Below are positions 18,249 through 25,303 of a DNA stretch of 64,000 nucleotides, in pieces. A model generated the notes under the pieces. It ran no database searches. It was not told the DNA's origin and worked only from the letters and a program-made list of their open reading frames with translations. The stretch is from CAVQRC01 sp963715045 (GTDB taxonomy: Bacteria; Planctomycetota; Planctomycetia; Pirellulales; Lacipirellulaceae): contig CAVQRC010000009.1 of the NCBI GenBank assembly GCA_963715045.1, positions 186,001 through 250,000 of the forward strand. The letters are read 5' to 3'. The number at the start of each line of letters is the position of its first letter. Positions within the stretch are counted from its first letter, which is position 1. The position numbers and the translations under genes were made by a program.

Positions 18249-19049
18249 TCAGGAATCCGCAGGAGCCTTGTCGCTGGCGGCGGTTACGGGGCCGAGCTGC
18301 GTGTGAGGTGAGTCACCACGCGGCGCCAGGAGGTCGCCGTCGTAGAGGAGGCGTACCAGTTGAGCGACGTTGGTGACGCCGAACTTTCGAAACACCTCGG
18401 CGCGACGCAGTTCGACGGTCCGAAGTCCCATGGAGAGCGCCTTGGCGATGAGTTTGTTGGGCTGCCCTTCAACGAGATAAGGCAAGACATCGCGTTCTGA
18501 CGGTGTGAGCGCGCGCAACCTGCTCTGCGCTTCCGCGGCGTGGATGCGGGCGTCTCGCTGTCGCTCGTAAAGCTCGAAGGCCTGTTCGATGTGGCTCAGG
18601 AGGACGTGCCCGGGGCAGGGTTTCTCGAGAAATGTGACCGCGCCGTGTTCCATCGCCTCGACAGCCGTCTTTACGGTGCCGTACGCCGAAATGATGATTA
18701 CCGGGATGAAGTTTCCGCGGCGGGCGAGTTCCACCTGCAACTCGACACCGCCCATTCCCGTCATTCGTAGATCGAAGACGAAGCAACCTGGCTCTCCGCT
18801 GCCTTGGAAGGACCCCGTTCGGGAAGTCGACAACCGGGCCGGCAATCCGTCTGCCGACGCTCCGCCGGCCGACAATCCAAACGGCAACGGTTCATCACCG
18901 AGGTCTTCGACATAACGGTCCATCAGATCTTCGGCCGATCTGAACGTCTCGACATGAATTCCCTTCGACTCAATCAGGGCTGCCAGAGAAGATCGAGCCG
19001 CATCATCGTCGTCGACGACGAAGACCGTCCGGGAAGCAGCAGTGTTCAT
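18249..19049 (-). CDS. FixJ/NarL-type response regulator with a long receiver insertion
   Basis: The start is placed at MNTAASRTVFVV (19049). A receiver domain carries the acidic pocket VVDDDDAARS and the phospho-acceptor in FVFDLRM. The switch residue lies in IISAYG and the conserved Lys in LEKPCPGH. The acceptor is Asp 93, about 40 residues later than usual, because a Gly/Ser/Pro-rich loop (about residues 48-88) is inserted after the second helix. A LuxR-type HTH follows (LTPSERDVLPYLVEGQPNKL...). No histidine kinase is adjacent. The output is predicted to be transcriptional. Confidence 0.85.
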   Translation of the reverse strand: MNTAASRTVFVVDDDDAARSSLAALIESKGIHVETFRSAEDLMDRYVEDLGDEPLPFGLSAGGASADGLPARLSTSRTGSFQGSGEPGCFVFDLRMTGMGGVELQVELARRGNFIPVIIISAYGTVKTAVEAMEHGAVTFLEKPCPGHVLLSHIEQAFELYERQRDARIHAAEAQSRLRALTPSERDVLPYLVEGQPNKLIAKALSMGLRTVELRRAEVFRKFGVTNVAQLVRLLYDGDLLAPRGDSPHTQLGPVTAASDKAPADS

Positions 19050-19150
19050 GATAATTGCCGTTCGAATTGCGGAACGCACCCCCCGCGGGAGGCGATTCTA
19101 GAACGCTCGGTGGCGAACGTCCACCTTGCACCGACAGCAACTCGTCCAGC

Positions 19151-19192
19151 AACAAAAAGGACCGACCGCCGAAAAAATCGGCGGCCGGTCCC
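19151..19192 (-). terminator. Rho-independent terminator after the BBP7 gene
   Basis: On the minus strand a 14-bp stem (GGACCGGCCGCCGA / TCGGCGGTCGGTCC, one mismatch) with a short T-rich loop is followed by TTTTTGTT. It lies about 115 bases beyond the BBP7 stop codon and about 100 bases before the start of the FixJ-like gene, separating the two. Confidence 0.85.
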
Positions 19193-19307
19193 AGAATCAA
19201 CCAATTGAAGCTTTTCGGCGAATTCGCCCAGATCGCGGTTCAAACCCGGTCGCGGGCCTCCCATGGCCGGGAAACAAGGCAGCAAAAACACGAATTTGCC
19301 ACGGCTA

Positions 19308-20945
19308 CTAGAAACTTCCCTCGACGCCGGCCTGCAAGCCGTGCACGATGATCGAGCCGTTGGAGTCGATATCTTGCACGTCGCCAATGTCGGCGAAGTT
19401 CTGGGGAATCTGATTGAACGGCAACGCCACGCCGGCCACTCCGACCGCACGCCAGCCGCCGTAGACTCGCCAATTCGGACGGAGGTTGTAGGCGGCACCC
19501 AGTCGGAGTTCGCCCAGCAACGAGACATCGTCCTTGTTCGTCTGGACGTTGTAAGCCTGGCCCGCATAAGGAAGTCCAGCGGTGACGTAGGCGAAGCCGT
19601 TGTTCCCGTAGATCCGCGAGTCGTGATCGATGTTGTTGTAAAACACACCGAACTTGCTGTCGCAATAGAACGACAGGCATTGCGACTTCTGGTAGTTAGC
19701 GGCGCATCCCAGTTGCAAACCTACGAGATGGTTCTCGGTTTCCACGGTGTACTGCATGTCTTCCGGGTCGTCGCCAAAGACGGTATCCAACTGACTCGAG
19801 GCGAACGAGAACCCTTCGTCGATTCGCAGATAGCGTACGCCTCCGACACCGACGATCGTGAACCGTGGTCCGCAGGGATTCGACGTGCCGTACATTCCGC
19901 CGAAATTCTGCTGCCCAGTCCCGCCGCCGTAAGCGGCACCGGCATTGGCGTAGGCGGCAGTCGCGCCGCACGCCGTGCCACAATCGTCCGCACCGCACCG
20001 AACACCGCACGGACCGACGCTGCAGAACAGCGGGAACTTGATCAGGTTGAGCTCGATATTCTGAAGCTCAAAATGACGGCGAACGCGGTGGGCCTCGACG
20101 TTGTCGTAATAGCCGTTGACGCCGCCGACCCCAATTCCATCGTCGTAATCCAGCCCGCCGAAGTCGAGCGAAGTGGAAATCGGATTTCCTACGTTCGCGG
20201 CCAGGACCGTGGCCGAGGCCGACTCGTCATAAAGACCCCAGTACACGACCTCCCAGGCACAGGGAGCACAGACCATCGTGGCTCCGAAGCGGATTTCGTT
20301 TCCGGCCTGCCAGTCCGTGTCCGCGTCGTGGCTGCCCAACAATCGCGAACCAATCAGCGTGCTGTCGTAGCTCAGCCACACGACGTTGTCGTGATCACGC
20401 GTCATGTAGAGACCGTAGACGCCTCCGAACCAGTGGCGACACTTCGGTCGGCAAGCCAGATTTCCTCCGGCACCGCCCAGCAAGCCAACCCCTGTGCCGA
20501 CGCCATTCAACGGGCTGTATCCATAACCGCCCGGGCCGCAGCCTACGCCGCACGCTCCACCTTTCGGACAGCCGCCGCCGAAGACACCGCAGCCGAGGTT
20601 GCCGCAACCGCCAACCGGAGTGTAGCCGGCCCACGGATCGAACATCCCGCAACCGGTGTTGCACGCACCGTAGCCGGGGCCGCACATGCCGTTGCTGCAC
20701 ACTCCGCCCACGCACCCGTTTGACGTCGCACCGACCTGGCTCCCGTCCCGTGCGGCATAGTTCTCCGCGCCAGCCATCGGATAGACCGCCTCGCCCTGAT
20801 TCTCGGCACCGGCTTGCTGCCCGGTGCCGGTTGCAGCGTCACTCGCTACTGGCGCTGGCGGTGTGTCCTGGTTCACGGCTACGCGAGCGGTTCCCACGGA
20901 CGGATACTGGACCGCCGATCCAAGTTGTGGCGGAAGGTGCGTCAC
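19308..20945 (-). CDS. BBP7-family outer-membrane beta-barrel protein
   Basis: The 545-residue frame has a Gly/Cys-rich segment (about residues 77-170, at least 12 Cys, e.g. GCVGGVCSNGMCGPGYGAC) followed by alternating amphipathic strands typical of a planctomycete BBP7 porin-like barrel: HWFGGVYGLYMTRDHDN, GVGGVRYLRIDEGF, CLSFYCDSKFGVFYNN and a C-terminal strand ending in Phe (GLQAGVEGSF). Barrels of this kind sit in the planctomycete outer membrane, and the Cys could form disulfides in the envelope. The frame opens at a GTG without a signal peptide; the likely signal peptide lies upstream in other frames (20963-21342). A strong terminator follows. Confidence 0.82.
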   Translation of the reverse strand: MTHLPPQLGSAVQYPSVGTARVAVNQDTPPAPVASDAATGTGQQAGAENQGEAVYPMAGAENYAARDGSQVGATSNGCVGGVCSNGMCGPGYGACNTGCGMFDPWAGYTPVGGCGNLGCGVFGGGCPKGGACGVGCGPGGYGYSPLNGVGTGVGLLGGAGGNLACRPKCRHWFGGVYGLYMTRDHDNVVWLSYDSTLIGSRLLGSHDADTDWQAGNEIRFGATMVCAPCAWEVVYWGLYDESASATVLAANVGNPISTSLDFGGLDYDDGIGVGGVNGYYDNVEAHRVRRHFELQNIELNLIKFPLFCSVGPCGVRCGADDCGTACGATAAYANAGAAYGGGTGQQNFGGMYGTSNPCGPRFTIVGVGGVRYLRIDEGFSFASSQLDTVFGDDPEDMQYTVETENHLVGLQLGCAANYQKSQCLSFYCDSKFGVFYNNIDHDSRIYGNNGFAYVTAGLPYAGQAYNVQTNKDDVSLLGELRLGAAYNLRPNWRVYGGWRAVGVAGVALPFNQIPQNFADIGDVQDIDSNGSIIVHGLQAGVEGSF

Positions 20946-20962
20946 CGCGCCTTGTGGCTAGC

Positions 20963-21342
20963 TCACGCGCGGTAGCTCATCTGCTGTTGCGGCTGGCCAT
21001 ACCCCATTTGCGGCTGAACCTGGCCGTAGCTACCCCGGGGCCCGTAGTTCCCCTGGGGAAGATACTGCTGCTCATGTGGTGCTGGTTGAAATGATCCCTG
21101 AGGTGGCATCGCCATCGCCGTGCGACCAGCAACAAGGGTTGCTGGGTGGGCTGCTGGGGAAGCCCTCCAAGTCGATACGCAGGTTGAGGAGGTCCCGTCA
21201 TGCCCGGAGGCAATTCGACCACCGTTCCCTGCGGTCCCGGGTAGACCGGGTACTGAGCGAATGCTGTCGTCGCGACGAGCCCGAATGCCAGACACGTCAA
21301 CTGGGCGGTCGATCGCCGCCGTAAACTGAACACCGAAGTCAT
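20963..21342 (-). pseudogene. Disrupted N-terminal region of the BBP7 gene, with signal peptide
   Basis: ATG at 21342 follows AATAGGAGA and encodes a clear signal peptide (LTCLAFGLVATTAFAQYPV) and a Pro/Gly/Gln-rich segment (GPPQPAYRLGGLPQQP). Near 21135 the coding sense moves to another frame (MAMPPQGSFQPAPHEQQYL...QPQQQMSYRA), which stops at 20963. The BBP7 frame begins 18 bases later in yet another frame. Joining all three needs more than one frame change, because stops occur in both frames around the duplicated TGAGCTA near 20955-20975. It is either the broken 5' end of the BBP7 gene or a small separate secreted protein. Confidence 0.6.
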
Positions 21343-21909
21343 CGCGAAGAGTCTCCTATTCCGTGGAGTGCGGGATTTCGAATCGCTGCCCGCGTCAGGC
21401 ATGCGTTGATCGGTCCGAAAAACGGTTGCGCAGCGCAATCCGTTGCGTCCGTTATGCTTTGCATCGACTCACCCCATCCGTCGAATCGCAAAATAAGACA
21501 CAGCCCGGCACGCCTTACTCAATCCCTACAATCGATACCCGCTGCGATCCCGGAAACAGGTTTCCAAGCACGCACGAGTCCCCCGCGTGCCGCGTCAGAG
21601 GGCGGCCGGTTTTCGTACGCCAGGCTCAGCGAACGATTCCAGAGAGATCCTGCCAGGCCTGCCGCCGCGCGGAGCGGCTCAACAGCGTTTGCATAGCCTG
21701 CAGATTGACCGGACGATTTCAGGCGTTGCCACCAAATGCAGCGTTGTTTGCCTGTAATCTACGCAATGGATCGGCTCGACGCGGTCCAGGCGTTCAGAAG
21801 GAATTGCGGCGATTCCGCGAGATTTGCGGGCAGTGCACCCGGTTTTCGGCCGTCCACAGCGCTCCGGCACACGAGTTGCTCTTCACTCGCGTCGATCTTC
21901 CTCCAGGTC
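21343..21909 (+). ncRNA. Possible untranslated transcript before an orphan terminator
   Basis: No reading frame on either strand looks coding here. A very strong terminator on the plus strand (21910-21955) closes the region, while the flanking genes, BBP7 and parA, both run on the minus strand. A plus-strand RNA ending at the terminator is therefore inferred. I see no RNase P, tmRNA or SRP RNA signature. Its 5' end and promoter cannot be fixed; the coordinates are only the outer limits. Confidence 0.3.
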
Positions 21910-21955
21910 GTCCCGGTGTGAATGAAGCGCCTCATTCGCACCGGGACTCTTTTTT
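21910..21955 (+). terminator. Strong rho-independent terminator with no gene before it
   Basis: A 16-bp stem (GTCCCGGTGTGAATGA with TCATTCGCACCGGGAC, one G-T pair) and a 6-base loop are followed by TCTTTTTT. The T-run is only on the plus strand, so it does not serve parA, which ends on the minus strand at 21979. Confidence 0.85.
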
Positions 21956-21978
21956 GGAGGGACGCTCCCCCGGTTGTC

Positions 21979-22806
21979 TCAAGCAACCTTCTCCGGGAGC
22001 GTGCCAGCACGAGTCGCGAACGATGCCACGACTTCTCCAGCCAGCACGCGATAATCGGCAGCTCCGTTCGACAGGGGTGCGTAGGCGAAGATCGAATGGC
22101 CGTGGCTGGGGGCCTCTGCCAGGCGAATGTTACGGCGAATGGCCGCTTCAAAGACACATCCACCATGCCAGGCCGAGCCGGATGGAGCCGCATCCAGAAA
22201 ACCTTCCACATCCTGTTTGACTTCCGCCGCGAGCCGCGTGCCCGTTTCGTACAGGCACAGCACGACGCCCGCCAGGCGAAGGGGGGGATTCAGCCGCTGC
22301 TTGACGCGATCAATCGTATCGAACAACTTGCCCAGGCCATCGAGGGCAAGGAAGTGCGGCTGTAGCGGCAGCAGCACGTCACTGGCAGCGATCAAGGCAT
22401 TGAGCGTGATCACACCCAGCGACGGCGGGCAGTCCATGACGATGTAGTCGCTGTCGGCGACGACCAGCGACTGGTTCATCTGATTGCGGAGCACAAATTC
22501 TCGATCGGCCACTGCGGCCAATTCCATTTCAACCGCGGCAAGGTCGAGGGCGGCCGGGGCGACATGAAGTCCCTCGCCGACCTTGCACCAGATCTTGTCC
22601 AGTGACACTTCTCCCAGGAAGACGTCGTACATCGACGGGCGGTCGGGATCGTCCGAGAGACCCAGATGCAGCGAGGCGTGTGCTTGCGGATCGAGGTCGA
22701 TCAGGCGGGTTCGAAAGCCCATCTCGGCAAGCGCGGCGCTGAGATTGACGGCGGTCGTCGTCTTGCCGACGCCCCCCTTCTGATTGATAACAGCAATGAT
22801 AGGCAT
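21979..22806 (-). CDS. parA: ParA/Soj-family ATPase
   Basis: The start is placed at MPIIAVINQKGG (22806). The roughly 275-residue protein has the deviant Walker A KGGVGKTTT (about residues 10-18), LIDLDPQAHAS (A' motif) and VMDCPPSLGVIT (Walker B). ParA ATPases position chromosomes, plasmids or protein cargo by dynamic binding to DNA. No parB lies adjacent, so it may be an orphan ParA rather than the chromosome-partition copy. The C-terminus is intact. Confidence 0.9.
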   Translation of the reverse strand: MPIIAVINQKGGVGKTTTAVNLSAALAEMGFRTRLIDLDPQAHASLHLGLSDDPDRPSMYDVFLGEVSLDKIWCKVGEGLHVAPAALDLAAVEMELAAVADREFVLRNQMNQSLVVADSDYIVMDCPPSLGVITLNALIAASDVLLPLQPHFLALDGLGKLFDTIDRVKQRLNPPLRLAGVVLCLYETGTRLAAEVKQDVEGFLDAAPSGSAWHGGCVFEAAIRRNIRLAEAPSHGHSIFAYAPLSNGAADYRVLAGEVVASFATRAGTLPEKVA

Positions 22807-22904
22807 GGGAAACGAGCGTCCGTGCATCGTCGGTGGTCATGGCGGGCCCCGTGGCGGGCCCGTTGGAGGGCGGAGTATAGTGCCGACCCGAGGCCCTGCC
22901 CAGG

Positions 22905-23492
22905 TCATTGTGCGGCCGTGTTGGCGGCAGGGGACGAAAACACATCGGCGAAGTAGCGGCGGAGCCCCTGTTGCAGAATGGGTTTGGTCGCCAGCACCAT
23001 GTCGCTGTCGTTGGGTGTCGCTCCGGCACAGGCGAGCCAGTGGAAATCCGCACTGAAGCGGACCTGCAAAGCGAGCGTTTCGGCCCGAAACTCGAGGGCA
23101 AACTGCCATAAGGGCGGGGGCTCGGGAGGGGGCGTCTCCCAGTCGAAGCTGGCGTCCTGCAGGAGTGCGTAGGAGAGATGGGTAACCCCGCCGAAGTCGG
23201 AGATATCTCGCTGTCCGCTGGTACCGGGGGCTGCCAGCGGGGGACTCGAATTCGCGTCAGGTTTCGGGGACTCCATCGGGTCGTCCCCCCGTGCCGCCAC
23301 CTCAGCGAGGGGGAATTCGCGGGCGATCACCTGTTCGGGGCTGCGGAGAACAAGCACCCGATCGGGTCCCCACCAGACAGCCGCACGGTGCGTCGCATGC
23401 CACCGATGCCACCAGCTGAAGCCTCCCCCGAAGATGGCCAGGAGTACCACCGAGAGGATGAACCATTTCCCCGAAACCTGCTTGCTCGCCAT
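22905..23492 (-). CDS. Single-pass membrane protein of unknown function
   Basis: The start is set at MASKQVSGKWF (23492) rather than the longer frame to 23609. The roughly 195-residue protein has one N-terminal transmembrane segment (WFILSVVLLAIFGGGFSWW), then a soluble domain with a Pro-rich linker and conserved-looking hydrophobic strands (LWQFALEFRAETLALQVRF). No catalytic motif is visible. It lies about 100 bases upstream of parA on the same strand, so an operon is possible. Confidence 0.6.
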   Translation of the reverse strand: MASKQVSGKWFILSVVLLAIFGGGFSWWHRWHATHRAAVWWGPDRVLVLRSPEQVIAREFPLAEVAARGDDPMESPKPDANSSPPLAAPGTSGQRDISDFGGVTHLSYALLQDASFDWETPPPEPPPLWQFALEFRAETLALQVRFSADFHWLACAGATPNDSDMVLATKPILQQGLRRYFADVFSSPAANTAAQ

Positions 23493-23711
23493 ACCTTTGA
23501 TCCGGCCTCTCTCTGAGATATACTCCGCGTGCCTCATTTTCGCGGCCCGACCGTATGTGCGGAACGTCGGGTGGTGAGAAGAAAAGTGGGGTTCGGTGGT
23601 CCTTCGCATCCTGCGACCACTCTCGACCCTCGCTTTCGTTACGCGGTCAATTTAGCGATGCGGTTGCAAACCACAAGCGAATCCATAGTTGCAAATTCGG
23701 TGTGAAGGTCC

Positions 23712-23933
23712 ATGGCTGACAAGTTTGACCCCTATCGCGAAGCCTTGATTGTCGAGCTCGAGACGATTTGGCCCGAGGACTCCAACGGCATCGATCCGGC
23801 GAAGCGAATCGAGATTGAGCGGGCCCTCCACGAGCATCCGGAAGAGGCCCGCGAGCTCGAGTACGTTCGCGTCCATACCGGCTTTTGCCGCCGCATCACG
23901 GTTACCGACGATGATCTCGAGCGGCTCGCATAG
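23712..23933 (+). CDS. Small conserved hypothetical protein
   Basis: The 73-residue product is acidic and predicted helical (DPYREALIVELETIWPE, then RIEIERALHEHPEEARELEY). It has one Cys (HTGFCRRITV). It lies 26 bp before aroB on the same strand and may be co-transcribed. The ATG is preceded by GAAGGTCC, only a weak ribosome binding site. I recall similar small proteins in planctomycetes but cannot name a family. Confidence 0.6.
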   Translation: MADKFDPYREALIVELETIWPEDSNGIDPAKRIEIERALHEHPEEARELEYVRVHTGFCRRITVTDDDLERLA

Positions 23934-23959
23934 CCCCTCTTCGCCCCCCTGAGGCTGCG

Positions 23960-25057
23960 ATGACTGCGGTTGTCTCTGTCGATTTGGCCGATCGTGGTTA
24001 CGAAATCGAAATCGGGAGCGGTAATCTTCAGACCGCCGGCCCGTTCGTCAAAGCGAAATCGGCCGGCGATCATGTCGTGTTGATCACCGACTCCCATGTC
24101 GATCCGTTGTACGGCGATCCGTGTGCAGATCATTGCACGGAAGTCGGACTCGAGGTCACGGTAATCACGGTCGATCCCGGTGAGACAAGCAAATCGATCG
24201 AGGTCGCGGCCTCGATCTGGGAAACGATGCTGGAAGAGGGCGCCGATCGGCAGTCGACTGTGGTCGCCGTGGGCGGGGGGGTCGTGGGTGATCTGGCCGG
24301 CTTTGTCGCCGCGACATTCGCCCGCGGTGTTCCCTTGATTCAGATCCCCACCACACTGTTAGCCCAAGTCGACAGTTCCGTCGGTGGCAAGACGGGAATC
24401 AATCTCCCCCTGGCCAAGAATATGGTGGGAGCATTCTGGCAGCCGCAGGGGGTGCTGATCGACGTCGATGTGCTCGCCACTCTGCCGGATCGCGAGTATC
24501 GAGCGGGCCTCGCCGAGGTCGTGAAATACGGCGTCATCATGGATGAACCCTTTTTCACTTACCTCGAAGAACACGTCGAGTCGATCAACGCCCGCGATGC
24601 CGTCGCGCTCGCCCACATTGTCCAACGCTGCTGCGAACTCAAGGCCGAGGTCGTGATCAGCGACGAACGCGAGACGACAGGACGGCGGAGTATTCTCAAT
24701 TACGGCCACACCTACTGCCACGCATTCGAAGTCGCGACGGGGTACAGCGAATTGCTTCACGGAGAAGCCGTGGCCCGGGGGATGACCTGCGCCGCACGGC
24801 TGGCCACCCGGCTCGGCCGAGTCGACGATTCGCTCGAGTCGCGGCAGACCTCGCTGCTCAACGCTCTGGGCCTGGTGACCGAACCGCCCGACTGCGAGCC
24901 GAACGAAATCGTCGCCCTCATGCGCCGCGACAAGAAGGCAGTCGCCGGCCAACTGCGGCTCGTCTTGCCGACGCGACTGGGGCACGTCGAACTCGTCAAA
25001 GACGTTGACGCCGAGTTGGTCCGCGCGGCCTTGGTACCTGGCCCAAAACCTCCATGA
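23960..25057 (+). CDS. aroB: 3-dehydroquinate synthase
   Basis: The 365-residue protein is a complete AroB. It has the NAD-binding Gly-rich GGGVVGDLAGFVAATF (about residues 104-119), substrate and metal motifs QVDSSVGGKTGINLP and LAEVVKYGVI, and the zinc-ligand region NYGHTYCHAFE. It converts DAHP to 3-dehydroquinate in the shikimate pathway. aroE lies elsewhere in the window (47842), so the pathway genes are dispersed. The stop codon overlaps the ATG of the orphan PEP-CTERM frame at 25054 (ATGA). Confidence 0.96.
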   Translation: MTAVVSVDLADRGYEIEIGSGNLQTAGPFVKAKSAGDHVVLITDSHVDPLYGDPCADHCTEVGLEVTVITVDPGETSKSIEVAASIWETMLEEGADRQSTVVAVGGGVVGDLAGFVAATFARGVPLIQIPTTLLAQVDSSVGGKTGINLPLAKNMVGAFWQPQGVLIDVDVLATLPDREYRAGLAEVVKYGVIMDEPFFTYLEEHVESINARDAVALAHIVQRCCELKAEVVISDERETTGRRSILNYGHTYCHAFEVATGYSELLHGEAVARGMTCAARLATRLGRVDDSLESRQTSLLNALGLVTEPPDCEPNEIVALMRRDKKAVAGQLRLVLPTRLGHVELVKDVDAELVRAALVPGPKPP

Positions 25058-25182
25058 TCGTATCCAATCTCGAAGCGTATCTCCATTTCGCGGCCGGCGG
25101 GTCGGTCCCCGAGCCCACCGGCGCAATTCTGCTTGCCAGCAGTCTCTCCCTGCTGCTGGGGTGTCGCCGCCGGCCCCTCTGA
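25054..25182 (+). pseudogene. Orphan PEP-CTERM tail
   Basis: This 42-codon frame, whose ATG overlaps the aroB stop, is almost only a PEP-CTERM sorting signal: GGSVPEPT, then a hydrophobic helix (GAILLASSLSLLLG) and a basic end (CRRRPL). A signal peptide and protein body are absent. It is most simply the 3' remnant of a deleted PEP-CTERM gene. A tiny translated membrane peptide is less likely but possible because of the ATGA overlap. Confidence 0.6.
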
Positions 25183-25303
25183 GCGGCACACCAGACGTCG
25201 CCAGCTTCCTCCTCGTGCCACCGCGAGCGCTGTTTGGGTGAGTGTCGCTTCTCACTTTACGGGGAAGGCCTCACTGGAACTGTACGGACTGGAGAGACAC
25301 GAA

